DNA of 64,000 nucleotides from Tilletia caries (Eukaryota > Basidiomycota > Exobasidiomycetes > Tilletiales > Tilletiaceae), in the NCBI GenBank assembly GCA_032718865.1, contig JALUTQ010000037.1:62001-126000 (forward strand), read 5' to 3'. Of the stretch, positions 1 to 10,015 are shown one piece after another. The notes beneath the pieces were generated by a model. The model searched no databases. It was not told the origin of the DNA and worked only from the letters and a program-made list of their open reading frames with translations. Made by a program: the position numbers and the translations under genes. Position 1 is the stretch's first letter; each line of letters begins with the position of its first letter.

Positions 1-1549
1 AAATGGTGAGGATGGCTTCCTCTTTGGATGACCGTGTCTGCAGGCGGCCGAGGATGGAGCCTAGACTGAATCGTGAGCTTTGGAAGTTGTACGCGTGAGC
101 GTCTTCAGCCAGGAGCTCGTCTTCGGTGAGAAGAACGCTTTCTCGTGCCGCTACCGCTGCCGCCGCTGATTCTTCATCCCCTGCTGAGTAAGGAAGAGAC
201 CAATACGTCAGCGCTCCCCGTCCACAGTCGACACCCCCGCCTTCGTCGACACCGTCGCCAAGGTATTCGTACGGATCCGAGCGAGAAGCAATCCGGCGGG
301 CCCAGTACAGGATTCCACCACTGCCAGCTCGCTCCCGTTGCTCTCCTGTCCGATCTCGAAGCCTCTGAGCGAGCGCTTCGGCCTGTGCGCCCGCCCACAT
401 CCGACGTAAGCGCCAATAGATGGCATACGCCTCTGCGTAGGACGTTGCTGACCGCATGAGAACGTTAAGCAGATCGACGCGATTGCGACGCGTAAGGAAC
501 AAGGGCGCCTCCTCCGCCGTCCTCGCGAGAATGTCGCTTCCTGTTGGGTTCGGTCCGTGATCGAGCGTGAGAGCGGCAAGGGAGCCACTGTGAAAGAGCT
601 GATCGATGCCGAAGAGAGTCATATCCCTGACAAGCCTGAGAGCACGTGCGAACAGATGATTCCGAACGCACAGTCCGATGAGCAGCGCATACACCTCTCC
701 ACCAGCCCCAGACCTCGCTCGCCCGTGTGCGAAGCTGCCGCGCTCCAGTAGGTCCGCATACAGTCCAAATGCGCGGGGGATGTCCGGTACGAAGCTGTGG
801 GTATAGGCTCGAAGGAGCGGAAGGGCTAGTGCGGGGCCGAGGTCGTCTTCCTCTGGCTCGAGTGATACGTTGTTGAAGCGGGCGAGCTCAAGTCTGCGCA
901 GGTAGGTGTTGTAGAGGCTACGAGCTTCGTAGATGCGTCCGATGTCATATTCGAATGAATCCTTGCGCTTGCTGCTCTCCAACTCGGACCGGATGAGCTC
1001 GATGAAGGGAGTGGAGGGAGTGCTGGTATGGTGCCTGGTTGGATCGTCTTCCTCGAGCAAGGTCTGGAATGCGATGATCCATGCTGACTGGGGTGGGAGG
1101 GTCTCAGGTGGGTACTGCAGCTGAACGTTAATGCTGTGGAAAACGGCAAGAACGTCCGCTTCTGATTGAACGTGTGCAAGCGGGTGTGCTATCTTCGTCC
1201 TGGTGCTGCCGCTACTGCCACTGCGGATTCCGGCTGTGGATCCGAGCATGGTATCGAGGAACAGTTGAGCATACTGAGCTCGGTAGCTGTCTTCCGGTCC
1301 CGACGGCGGCGGTTGAGCTAAGAAGGAGATGGCTCTACTCCTGGAGCTCACGGGTGTCTCTGTGACGGGCGCGCATCTGTGCAAGCTGCTGTTGCTAATC
1401 AGAGAAAGATTGGCGGCGGTTGTCCTGCGCTTCTTGGTCACTGCCGTTGCTGCGGTGAAGCTGACTGGTGATGGTGCTGGGCCGCCTTTCGATAAGGGGA
1501 GAGAGCGAGCTGTACGGAGAGCGGGCCGAAGACAGGAGCGCGTCGCCAT
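1..1549 (-). CDS. PPR-like mitochondrial protein, C-terminus outside window
   Basis: One uninterrupted frame of 516 codons runs from an ATG at 1549 to the window edge with no stop, so the gene is 3'-truncated here. The first 25 residues (MATRSCLR..., rich in Arg and Ser, no acidic residue) look like a mitochondrial import signal. A central segment, roughly residues 270-330, has the alternating helical pattern of pentatricopeptide-type repeats (for example the VYALLIGLCVRNHLFARAL stretch), which in fungi usually serve mitochondrial RNA processing or translation. The family call is by pattern only. No intron is visible. A MITE lies about 90 bases upstream of the ATG and may contribute to or disturb the promoter. 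An alpha-solenoid protein of another type is the main alternative. Confidence 0.7.
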   Translation of the reverse strand, partial: MATRSCLRPALRTARSLPLSKGGPAPSPVSFTAATAVTKKRRTTAANLSLISNSSLHRCAPVTETPVSSRSRAISFLAQPPPSGPEDSYRAQYAQLFLDTMLGSTAGIRSGSSGSTRTKIAHPLAHVQSEADVLAVFHSINVQLQYPPETLPPQSAWIIAFQTLLEEDDPTRHHTSTPSTPFIELIRSELESSKRKDSFEYDIGRIYEARSLYNTYLRRLELARFNNVSLEPEEDDLGPALALPLLRAYTHSFVPDIPRAFGLYADLLERGSFAHGRARSGAGGEVYALLIGLCVRNHLFARALRLVRDMTLFGIDQLFHSGSLAALTLDHGPNPTGSDILARTAEEAPLFLTRRNRVDLLNVLMRSATSYAEAYAIYWRLRRMWAGAQAEALAQRLRDRTGEQRERAGSGGILYWARRIASRSDPYEYLGDGVDEGGGVDCGRGALTYWSLPYSAGDEESAAAAVAARESVLLTEDELLAEDAHAYNFQSSRFSLGSILGRLQTRSSKEEAILTI

Positions 1550-1636
1550 GTCATCGTGTCTGTCGCTGTAGCTGTAGCTGTCGATGTCGATGTCGATGTT
1601 GAGAGAGGAAAGGAGATGAGATACCAGTCAGGAAAG

Positions 1637-2074
1637 AGGTTAACCACAGGATGGTACGGAGATTTTTGAAAAACCACAGGATGGTACCCCCTTTATCTTA
1701 CCATGGGAGGGTACGGAGATACCATTCGCCGACCTCATTTCGAGGAGAAGATTGAAAGTGCTTTCTGGGAAGAAAAGTCTCAGGATACAGCACCCTCTAA
1801 TCGCAACCGATCGCATCGCAGAAAGGCCTGTTTTGCTCTCCTAAGCCTCACACGCCTACCATTGGATTTTAAGGTCAGTTATTCAGGAGCCGCGAGAGCT
1901 TCGGCGGTCTGAGGCGGGCCAAAAAATTGGAATTTTCGACCCAGAAATACCTTTGATCTGTGCTTAATGAGATGAGGTCGGCCATACAAGGTCCTCATAC
2001 CCTCCCATGGTAAGATAGTGAGCGTACCATCCTGTGGTTTTTCGAGAATTTGTGTACCATCCTGTGGTTAACCT
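1637..2074. mobile_element. 438-bp MITE with long inverted repeats and 13-bp target duplication
   Basis: The ends are inverted repeats of about 105 bases with mismatches (1637-1741 against 1970-2074). Each arm carries the word AACCACAGGATGGTAC twice and then TCTTACCATGGGAGGGTA. The element is flanked on both sides by the identical 13-mer CCAGTCAGGAAAG (1624-1636 and 2075-2087). No transposase is encoded, so it is non-autonomous. The superfamily is not evident; 13 bases is longer than most DNA-transposon duplications. Confidence 0.8.
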
Positions 2075-2106
2075 CCAGTCAGGAAAGCCAGGAAGAAGTG
2101 AAGCTA

Positions 2107-2225
2107 CGAAACCTTTTTTTTTCTTTTCTTTTCTTTTTTCTTTTTTTCCTTTTCTTTTTTTTTCTTTCTTTCTTTTCTTTTCTTTTCTTTTTTTATTTTT
2201 TTATTTATTTTTTTATTTTTTTTAT
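2107..2225. repeat. Pure T/C then T/A low-complexity tract
   Basis: About 120 bases are almost only T with scattered C, passing into T with scattered A. Open frames through it are compositional only. Confidence 0.9.
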
Positions 2226-3054
2226 CAAGTGACTTTCCACTCTGTAAGTTGGAAACCACGGGCCCCCTCAATAGTGGAGGTCTTCGCCCGTAGTCTCATA
2301 TAGTCTGTCGAGCACCTTTTCTTCCTCTCTCTCAGCTTCACCTGTCCTCAGTCTATCACATCGCATTCCGCTGTACTTCAGTCCCTTCTAAGTACAATTC
2401 ACAATCTCCTTACGGCGTCGGAACTCTCTGGTCTGGTCCCCGTTCTCTCCCGTTCTGGGGAGAATCCAGCTCTGTATACCTAATTCTTATAGTGCAACCT
2501 CGAGAATTACCACCGCGCCCCTTTGCACCACTCCCACGCCTCCTTAGTCCTTTCACACCTCAACGCTTCAAAAAATTCCGCTCATGCAACGCAGTTGCTT
2601 CATACCTTTTCAGCGCATGTTCTTTGACTCGATTTGGAAACTTGTAGCGGAAGTTATCATGTATAAACAGGTTTTGGTGTGTCAAAATGGTCACGCTCGA
2701 GGCACTAGAGGTCTAGAGCTGTCAAAACTCAAAGGTGTCAAAATTGTGTCACAAACTTTGAGAGCATGCAGGCAAGTGCTGACTGCTCCTCAGATCTCAG
2801 CATCGCAACGTATCGGCGCGCTGAAAGCTGCTGCCTTCGCCGCTGTGCCCCTTCGTTGTAGTGGCTCAGGATTGGGAATAGAAAGAAGGCTCAATACTCA
2901 CTCAATTCGAACACGTGTGGGCCAGACTTCGAGTGCATTGCTGAATGCACCGAGGTCGGACATCGCCGCCCGGCCGACGCGCGTCAGCATCGGGTGGGCG
3001 GGCTGCCACACCCGCTACTGACGACTGACGAGCGCGAGCTCAGTATACGAGGCT
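2226..3054. other. No gene recognised
   Basis: Pyrimidine-rich sequence followed by mixed sequence. A 145-codon open frame at 2584-3021 on the plus strand has no protein-like composition or recognisable motif. I see nothing else supportable. Confidence 0.5.
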
Positions 3055-3561
3055 TTAATGTACATGATGTTCGAATTCGTATGCCAATAAGAAGATGAAC
3101 GTCATGAACGCGGCCGTCGACGATGACAGTTTATCATAAAGCTGATCCGATTCTGCGAGGCTAGGCAGAGATCGAGTAACTAGAGACAAGGGAGAATCGT
3201 TATTGTTGGGTGTTGAAACTTGAATCTTGGGGTGCTGCTTTGGGTCATGGAGACGGAACGGGGAACCTGGTGCGACCTGTCGCTGTTTAAGCGCGCGGGA
3301 AAGCGGACGGTAAACGGGGCGCTGGAGGCTTGGAGAGGGAACTGGTGCAAAACACTGAAGTCTTGGAGGCTGAGTGTTTTTTTGAGGAAACTGGAACGGG
3401 ACTTTTGAAGCCGGAGTCATGGGGCCTGGGACGCTGGATCGGAGGCTCGGAATGCTGAGGTTGCGCTCAAGGTGTTGCTGGTGTGGCAGAAGGGATGGGT
3501 GGGTGGGGAAACTGGAATTGGGCAAGGCTTGTTGTGCTGGTGTACCACGTGGCTGGACCAC
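3055..3561 (-). CDS. Hypothetical Pro/Ser-rich protein, 168 aa
   Basis: An open frame of 168 codons encodes a Pro-, Ser- and Gln-rich protein with a hydrophobic segment near the C-terminus (STAAFMTFIFLLAYEF) that could be one membrane span. No family is recognised. The coding strand is uncertain: the pyrimidine-rich run at 3570-3720 on the plus strand could instead be the leader of a plus-strand transcription unit. It could be a chance frame in a repeat-derived region. Confidence 0.3.
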   Translation of the reverse strand: MVQPRGTPAQQALPNSSFPTHPSLLPHQQHLERNLSIPSLRSSVPGPMTPASKVPFQFPQKNTQPPRLQCFAPVPSPSLQRPVYRPLSRALKQRQVAPGSPFRLHDPKQHPKIQVSTPNNNDSPLSLVTRSLPSLAESDQLYDKLSSSTAAFMTFIFLLAYEFEHHVH

Positions 3562-3720
3562 GTGCTCCCCTCTTATATCTTATCTCTTATCTTCCTTTCT
3601 CTCTTTTCTCATCACTTCTCCTTCTCACGGCCGAGAGACTTCCCTTTCTTCCTCGTCAGTCATCACCTTCTCCGCTCTCGCTGCTCTCCCTTGTACTAAA
3701 TCACTCTAGCAATTACTCAT
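3543..3720 (+). repeat. Paired CACGTG plus TTATCTTATC module, copy 1
   Basis: Two CACGTG E-boxes 13 bases apart (ACCACGTGGCTGGACCACGT) are followed at once by a TTATATCTTATCTCTTATC pyrimidine-rich run. The same arrangement recurs at 4135-4260 and, inverted, at 31090-31195, so it is a dispersed module, possibly part of an LTR promoter. Confidence 0.5.
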
Positions 3721-4132
3721 CTTCAGTACTACTTTATCGGCACGCAACCGATACACTTGTGCCTTGGACTCTGTGAATAAGCGGAAAGGGGAGCGACTGG
3801 AAGTCGAGGTGGTTGTAAGAGGGATGGGAGATTGGTCAGATCGAGGCTCTGTTATATACGTTGGGAATTCAGGAAGTGCTTGGGAAATTCAGAAGGTGCA
3901 TGGACCACCGCTTATCCACACTGTGGGGCGCGTCGAAGCCCTTGCGGCCTTGCCCTATCACGCGAGGTGATGCGGCCTAAAAATCGGTTGAATGTCCATT
4001 GTCATCAGTTCACTGAAATCTGTACTTATCTGCGTCAATACTGAGCGAGCAGAGGTCACTGCCAACGCTACATCCACAAGCTACTTTGCCGTAACTTATT
4101 CTCCACGCGCTGTTCGTCTGGAGGCTGCTGAT

Positions 4133-4260
4133 ACGTGTGCTGGACGACCACGTGGCTCTGCCACATGGCATCCATATCTTATCTCCTCTCTCTTTATCTT
4201 CCCTCTTCCCTGTTCTCATGACTCCTGCATAGCAACATCCGGCCTCCTTTTTCCCACGTC
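4133..4260 (+). repeat. Paired E-box plus TTATCT module, copy 2
   Basis: GACCACGTGGCTCTGCCACATGG is followed by ATATCTTATCTCCTCTC and a pyrimidine-rich run, matching copy 1 in order and spacing with sequence divergence. The second box is degenerate (CACATG). Confidence 0.45.
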
Positions 4261-4619
4261 ACACTTTTCTCTCGCCCTCATCCTTACCATTCTCGAGCTC
4301 ATCCTTGTACCTAGTTCTTTTCTCCTCGTCATTCTACACACTCTTCACTCGCATAGTCACTTGCACTTCACTTACTGGTAGCCTCTTCAGACAGGTCTAT
4401 TCAGTACATGGTGATGAGAGTAGATCTTTTCTACTGAGCGACCGACGCAGGTAGAAAACCCACCAGCAACCACCCTTTCCCTCTCACCCTCACCCTTGCC
4501 CTCTTATACTTCTCCACCTCCGCCTCTTTCCTCAATCCCTTCATCATGCTCACCTTCATCAAATTCGCATCGCTCGACCCACGTTACCCTCACATCGCCT
4601 TTCTCCTTCATCCACACCT

Positions 4620-4946
4620 CGAAAATACCAGAAGACGACCGAGCTGTGCATTCGCAAGCTCCCCTTCCAGTCTTGTCCGCGAAATCTCCCAGGACATCAA
4701 GACGGACTTGCGCTTCCAGAGCGGGGCGATCGCTGCGCTACAAGAGACTTCCAAGGCCTATCTCGTCTCCGTTTTGTCGGACGTGTGAGTGACAATGAAC
4801 CCTCCCCCCCTCTCTCTCTCCGACGCTCGTCACTAACTATCCCTCTGCTCTCTTCCAGCAATCTGGCTGCTATCCATGCCAAGCGTGTCACCATCAAGCC
4901 CAAGGACCTGGCCCTCGCCCGTCGACTCCGTGGAGATAGATCGTAA
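4620..4946 (+). pseudogene. Histone H3-like gene, C-terminal half, frameshifted
   Basis: The frame beginning [17 protein letters not shown] is the alpha-N/alpha-1 part of H3. It then shifts frame at 4671 and continues as [19 protein letters not shown] and on to the end of the fold. A GT-AG intron (GTGAGT at 4785, branch CTAAC, acceptor at 4857-4858, 74 bases) joins in frame to [20 protein letters not shown] and RRLRGDRS, stop TAA 4944-4946. The shift fits loss of the two bases CG from a CAG-CGT-CTT (QRL) triplet series. No N-terminal tail (ARTKQTARKS) is visible upstream, so this is a fragment or a gene whose 5' exon is lost. Loop 1 has the canonical H3 length, which argues against a CENP-A variant. 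Confidence 0.75.
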
Positions 4947-5210
4947 TCGATAGGCTTCCTTCAGTAACCGCACTTACGCCAAGGATGTACCTTAACGACC
5001 CCCGATATTCTCCAGTCTCCAACGCTATCGAGCCTCCCTTTCTTTTGTTTCTTACTCAACTCGTCGTCCATACATGGTCTGACTCCAAGTCCTCAGTCAT
5101 GACGGGGAGTACAGAAAGAAGACCGCAGTAGCAGGCAATTCATTCCGATTCGAGATCCGATACAGGGCACTGAGATCTCGGCAACGGCTGTACTAGAACA
5201 AAGCAGAGAG

Positions 5211-6739
5211 TTACTCAGTCGCGTCGGATTTCAGGCCGTGCGATACACGAACGTGCTTGGCGAGATTGCTGGTCCGGCCGACGTGTTCGTTTCGGATCTT
5301 GGGACACTGTTGACAGCCCCAGGCCTCCCGTAGATGGGATAGCCGTTTCGTGCGCGAGTGGCTTCCGCCGTTGGAACCATCCGGACTAGAAGAGGAAGGA
5401 GGCACGGCGCTTCGTTCTGCTTCGACGTTCGCCTCGTCACTGGTAAGAGGGACTCCGTCGGTAGCTCCATCGTGTCATCGAACCAGGCCCAGGTAACGCC
5501 AGGGCATAGCCGTGCCACACGCATTGCGGCGTTAGAGTTGCGAGCAGGTCGACTAATAGCGGCGAGCGCCGTGGCTGGAGTCACCACGGCGACGTCACTG
5601 GTGTGGGCCGATGCGGGTGCAACGACAAGGGTTGAAGAAGCCGAAGAGGTGGCCGCGGAGCGCGAACGAGGCGATCCGGGCGAAGAGGTGGCAGATCCGG
5701 TCGAAGAGGTGGCAGCCGAGCGCGAACGAACGTCGCCCCCCCCCCCCCCTCAAGTGGTAGCCCCCCCTCAAGGCGACTGAAGTCGCGGCCTCATTGGATG
5801 ACGAAGATTCGGCGGCCGAGGCGGCGGCTGGGTCAGCCCTCTTGCCTTTCTTCTTGGAGGATTCTTGGCTTGCACTGGGCTCCAGACGGCGCTTTTGAAT
5901 AGCCCCGCGTGCTCGATTGTGCCGTTTGGAGGGGTCTTGGCTTGGACTGGGTTCTGGATGCTGCAGATGCTGCCTTGGGGGTGCCCTGCCCTTTCGACTG
6001 TTCTGTGACGAAGGAGTCAGGGGAGTCTTCTCGGACTCAGCTCGCACGGATCTTGTCTCGCTTGCCGTGCTTGGAGGAGGAGACGTATGCGGAGGCTGAT
6101 CTGTAGAAAGCGACACCGACGCCGAACCGGATGTTGACGGAGCCATGAAACTGGAGAAGTCGAAAGCGGCAATACCGGACTGGTCCGCGCCTCCAATGTT
6201 GCTTGGTGCGGATACAGGCATGATCTGATTCATCGGTGAGGTAGAGGTTGCGGGCATGTAAGAGGCGAATTCGAATGCGGAGGTGGAGGCGGAAGGCCTC
6301 AAAGTACCTGATGACGGGTCGGCCGATTCGAAGAAGGCGGTGAAGGCCGCAATCACAACCTTGACTGCATCAGGATGGCCACGTTGGATGTAGCTGGTCT
6401 ACGCAAGGTTCACAAGAGAAGGAGAGCAAGCAAGTCAGCGACACCCACAGGCCGCAGCGTCACGGCACACACTCACCAAAAGATACTTCCAGGGGGGCGC
6501 TTGCCTGAATCGGTGGTTTTGCACATAGCGCGGTACGCTGACAGTGCCAGTTGTGCGACGTCCGGATGTAGGACTCGAGAACATACTTGCGTAGCAGTTG
6601 GCTCGGGAACGAAGTTCCATTCGTTAGTGTTGAACCAATGGCCAAGAGCACCGAGGAAGGCGCCGTCCCCCACCAATGGCACCGTCTGAATCAGCCCTGT
6701 GAGCACGGAGGGATCGAGAGTAGTCGGCGCAGCATTCAT
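5211..6739 (-). CDS. BED-type zinc-finger protein, multi-exon, frame broken at a C14 run
   Basis: Exon 1 (6739-6477) starts at ATG with MNAAPTTLDPSVLTGLIQ. A GTGAGT donor at 6476 and the acceptor ACCAG at 6394 join it in phase to CYIQRGHPDAVKVVIAAFTA. A long Ser/Thr/Pro-rich region with basic clusters (KRHNRARGAIQKRR, KKKGKRAD) follows. The frame is lost at a run of 14 C (5736-5749) and is picked up by a Ser/Ala/Thr-rich frame. A further likely acceptor (CTCTTACCAG, 5440) leads to the last exon, containing WGCQQCPKIRNEHVGRTSNL and AKHVRVSHG, a Cys2-His2 BED-like finger, then the stop. BED fingers bind DNA and occur in hAT transposases and chromatin proteins, but here the finger is C-terminal. 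A nuclear DNA-binding role is inferred. It lies next to a hAT-type element at 6893. Confidence 0.55.
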
Positions 6740-6892
6740 ACCGTCCGACGCTGCGTTGCAAGTGTGGTGAGTGGTGAGTGGTGGATGTTACGTTCGTCGT
6801 CGTCAATGTTGGTGCTGATAGTGTTGGTCTTGGTGGTGTACAGACGAATGGGCAAATTCCGCTAAGTCTTTTTTTGGGAGCAGAGGTCCGAG

Positions 6893-7613
6893 CAAGGCTC
6901 GGCAACTTACCAACTTACCTAACTGCAACTGCGGGTAAGTTAACTTAATCTAGTTAAACTGTGACTAAACTGCGGGCGGCGGAGCCTCCGGAAAAATAAG
7001 TCAACTTAAACTGTATGGGCCCGGACACGGTAACTTATAGTCACTAGAAGTTGCCGTTTGCAAGCCGAAGATTTGACCCAACTTACAGTTGCTCACAGCT
7101 ACTTACAGTGCGAACTTATAGCTACTTATAGGTACTTACAGTTACTTACAGTTACTCACAGTGCGCACAATAACTAATCACAAGCATAGTAGTCAACTAT
7201 TAATAACTGTATCCATTAACTAACAATAACTGGAACAATTAACTATTAACAACTGTGCCCACAGTAACTAATAATAACTGTAACAAGTAACTAGAAATAA
7301 CTAAAAAGCATGAGTGTTTGGAGGTAGTCAAGAGAGGAAACATGTACGAGCGAGCTCGGAGGCGGAAACTGGAATAGTACCAGACATCTTGAGGTAGGTA
7401 CCGCGTGAATTGGGTGACTGAGACGCGATTAAGTTACTATAAATAACTGTAAGTAACGTATAGTGACAGGCGCAAAATTAAGTTAACTGTAATGATAATA
7501 AGTGGCTATACTGTGACTAAACTAAACTGCGGGCGCCGGCGCCGGGTTCCAACTGCAACTGAACTTAGCTGCGGACCAGAAATGGACAACTTATAATAAC
7601 TGGCCGAGCCTTG
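6893..7613. mobile_element. Non-autonomous hAT-type element A (AACTTA/AGTTA words)
   Basis: The termini are CAAGGCTCGGCAACTTA (6893) and, inverted, ATAACTGGCCGAGCCTTG (to 7613), an imperfect inverted repeat of hAT form. The flanking octamers GGTCCGAG and GCTCCGGG match at 6 of 8 positions, consistent with an aged hAT duplication. The interior is saturated with AACTTA, CTTACAGTTA and TAACAATAACT words in both orientations. No transposase is encoded. A second right end of this type, AATAACTCTCCGAGCCTTGG, lies at 19330-19349. Confidence 0.65.
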
Positions 7614-7840
7614 GCTCCGGGCCTCCGGCAAAGCCGCTCCGGGGCTTACTCCGTGCTCATCCTTACCGGAGAGCTCGAAGCGTAGCGAAGCTACCCTGAG
7701 AGCGAGGCGCGGAGGGTGTGAGTCTATAATGACTTCTCGACTTTGGGCTGTGGGTCACCGATCAGTTACGCAATACTCATGTCACAGAATGATTGACTGA
7801 GTTCTGTAGGCCATCGTTTAGGTATGCAATCCATATTCCA
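7614..7840. repeat. GAGCGAGGCGCG dispersed repeat, copy 1
   Basis: The segment AGCTCGAAGCGTAGCGAAGC followed by TACCCTGAGAGCGAGGCGCGG, then GTCTATAATGACTTC and GGGTCACCGATCAGTTACGC, recurs in diverged form at 9753-9875 and 9925-10015. The core AGCGTAGCGAAGCT is itself nearly palindromic. Confidence 0.6.
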
Positions 7841-7980
7841 GTTTCCACAGACCACATTTGAAATCCTGCCTTTTGAGAATTCGAGTTTACGATATCCGGA
7901 CCGAGCATTAATGATTAAGCAAGATCAAGGCATGCATGTTTCTTGCTGCTTCCTATTGTCTGTTCATATTTCATAAAATC

Positions 7981-8322
7981 ATGGACTCAAAAAGTCTGGG
8001 GAACGTCCTGGCTCAAAATCCAGGCCGGTGGGATCAGGCATTGCACTTTCTCAGCTTCGACGAGCAGCCTAGAGAAGTCCATGCGCGCCATGAGGAGGAC
8101 GGGAACGAAGACGAAGAGGAAGAGGTGGCAGCGGGACGGGCGTTTGTGATCTTTCAGATCTTGGAGGACGTTGTTGCAGCAGATGGAATCTTCAGAGGGC
8201 TATGGAAAGAGCATTGCAGCATTCTACACGTCCGCTCCATCATCGAGTCAATTGAGATTTTCGAACTGGGCGGGTACATATATGTCTTTCGACACCTATC
8301 ATGGCTCTCTGAACACGCCTGA
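7981..8322 (+). CDS. Hypothetical acidic protein, about 113 aa
   Basis: From the ATG at 7981 (MDSKSLGNVLAQNPGRWDQA) the frame reads a protein with an acidic patch (HEEDGNEDEEEE) and a leucine/isoleucine-rich C-terminal half. An upstream in-frame ATG at 7936 would add 15 hydrophobic residues. No family is recognised. It lies between two copies of the GAGCGAGGCGCG repeat, so it may belong to a repeat. An intron near 8270 is possible because another frame stays open to 8407. Confidence 0.3.
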   Translation: MDSKSLGNVLAQNPGRWDQALHFLSFDEQPREVHARHEEDGNEDEEEEVAAGRAFVIFQILEDVVAADGIFRGLWKEHCSILHVRSIIESIEIFELGGYIYVFRHLSWLSEHA

Positions 8323-8755
8323 AGGGAATAGCAACGCAAAACGCCTGTTAGTATCATGGTATCTGTGCCTGCTTGAGGCTGGATGTATGCACTCAGCATG
8401 GGTTTAAAGCACTCGCACCTTCCCTTTCCTCCTTCTCACCATCCACCACCATCACCAGCCATTATCGCCCAAACACCCGCTCTTCTACCTTTCCTGCTCG
8501 TAAGTAGACTCCAGAAGCTTTCTCAACCCTAGACTCTTCCTGATTCCATCGCTTTTCATCTGTGACTCTTGATTCTTCCTCTCCGTTGACAGCTGACCGA
8601 TCTGACAGGCCCGAGTTCCAACAATCCAACCAGAATATGCAGCCAAGCAGCCTACAATCCAACCAGACAGAAGCAGGCATGCATCCCCCTTCGCCGTTTC
8701 CCGGACTCGACTCGACTCGCTCGGCAACGGCAGCAGCTTGACATCGACCTTGCCA

Positions 8756-9744
8756 ATGGGTTCATCTGACATGACTCCCATTCAAATGCTCAACAACCTT
8801 CTCGCCGCCCATCCCTATCTCGTTTCAGCCGTCCACGCTACTCCTGGAGCAACTTCAGACTCTGCCGCTCCCTCTCCCGCTTCGGCCTCGGCGCAGGCGC
8901 CAGTGAGCGCCACTCAGCTCGACCTCTCATGTTCCGAACGCGAATGTGCAGCAAGGCGCAAATGCACTGCAATCATCTTCAACGACAGCTTGTACTCCTC
9001 AAGCTAAGCCGGGATCCAGCCAATGGAAGAAGGAAATGGCGACGCGAGACTTTTCGACCTTCCCCAACCCGGGCAAGATGTGCTTTACCGACTCGGACGC
9101 CAAGAGGGAGTGTCCTCAATACGGAAAGAACTTCATCACCAGAGACGAGAACGAAAACCCCCTCTTGAAGGAGGCGATGCATGAGATCGAAAAAGGCGTT
9201 CGCTTTCACTGCAATCTGATGCTACAAGTCCCAGAAGAGGATGAAGATTTCAAGGGTGACGACTTCCGGAACTTCATGTGGTGGCGACAAAATCTGATTT
9301 CGACACTCATCAAAGCTGCAACCGCCATTGAACTCGACCATCCAGATTCCAGAGCTTGTATGGGGTCTGCACCATTACAAGACTCTCAAGTGGATCGAGA
9401 AGCACTTGAAATACGTCAAGTCTTCAAAGACGAGAGCAGAGAACAGAGTTGGCCTCAAGAGCAACGGCGGCAACAACTCTCTTCGGGCGTCATCTCAGGC
9501 CTTCAGCAGTAAGACCCACAAGACAGCGGAAACAGCTCCGACACGCCAACCACAGTCTGAGACTTCTAGTTCCAGCAACAACGAACGAAAGGCAAACGAC
9601 TCGGCATCGCTCCAAAGTCCAGCGAAGAAGGCCAAGGCTCCTGCATCTGCTGCACACGACAGCGACAGCGATTTCAGCGTGATACCGACAGCGAAGCTCC
9701 TCGTAGTGAGTCCATCACCCTGTTTATTTGATCTTGAATGCTAA
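8756..9744 (+). pseudogene. Hypothetical protein gene broken by two frameshifts
   Basis: Three overlapping frames read as one protein: from ATG 8756 (MGSSDMTPIQMLNNLLAAHP, then Ala/Ser-rich), shifting near 8910-8925 to PNANVQQGANALQ and an organised domain (TFPNPGKMCFTDSDAKRECP ... DDFRNFMWWRQNLISTLIK), then shifting at about 9325 to IQIPELVWGLHHYKTLKWIE and a Ser/Lys-rich tail with the basic motif PAKKAKAP. No family is recognised. No plausible splice signals cover the shifts, so they are indels. The gene sits between GAGCGAGGCGCG repeats. Confidence 0.45.
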
Positions 9745-9752
9745 ACTAACCC

Positions 9753-9875
9753 TGAGAGCGAGGCGCGGTGGGAGTGAGTCTATGAGAGCGAGGCGCGGTG
9801 GGCGTGGGTCTATAATTACTTCTTGACTTTGGCCTATGGGTCACTGATCAGGTACGCAATACACATGTCACATCA
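9753..9875. repeat. GAGCGAGGCGCG dispersed repeat, copy 2
   Basis: CCCTGAGAGCGAGGCGCGGT and its near-duplicate 27 bases on are followed by GTCTATAATTACTTCTTGAC and GGGTCACTGATCAGGTACGC, matching 7690-7790. Confidence 0.6.
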
Positions 9876-9924
9876 CACCTTTGGAGGTTTCTATCTGCTC
9901 ATCATCTATGTTGTGTGGAAATCA

Positions 9925-10015
9925 TTGCGGAGAGCTCGAAGAGTAGCGAAGCTACCCTGCGAGCGAGGCGCGTTGGGCGTCGGTATTAATTGAATGATTG
10001 ACTGAGTTCTGATCA
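9925..10015. repeat. GAGCGAGGCGCG dispersed repeat, copy 3
   Basis: GGAGAGCTCGAAGAGTAGCG, AAGCTACCCTGCGAGCGAGG, then ATGATTGACTGAGTTCTG, matching parts of 7670-7810. Confidence 0.6.

Noticed and set aside
2034..2303. Hydrophobic 89-codon frame resembling a membrane protein
   Set aside because: Produced entirely by the poly-T/C tract.
4620..4946. Centromeric H3 (CENP-A) gene
   Set aside because: Loop 1 length and the [12 protein letters not shown] segment fit canonical H3; the missing N-terminus prevents a stronger test.
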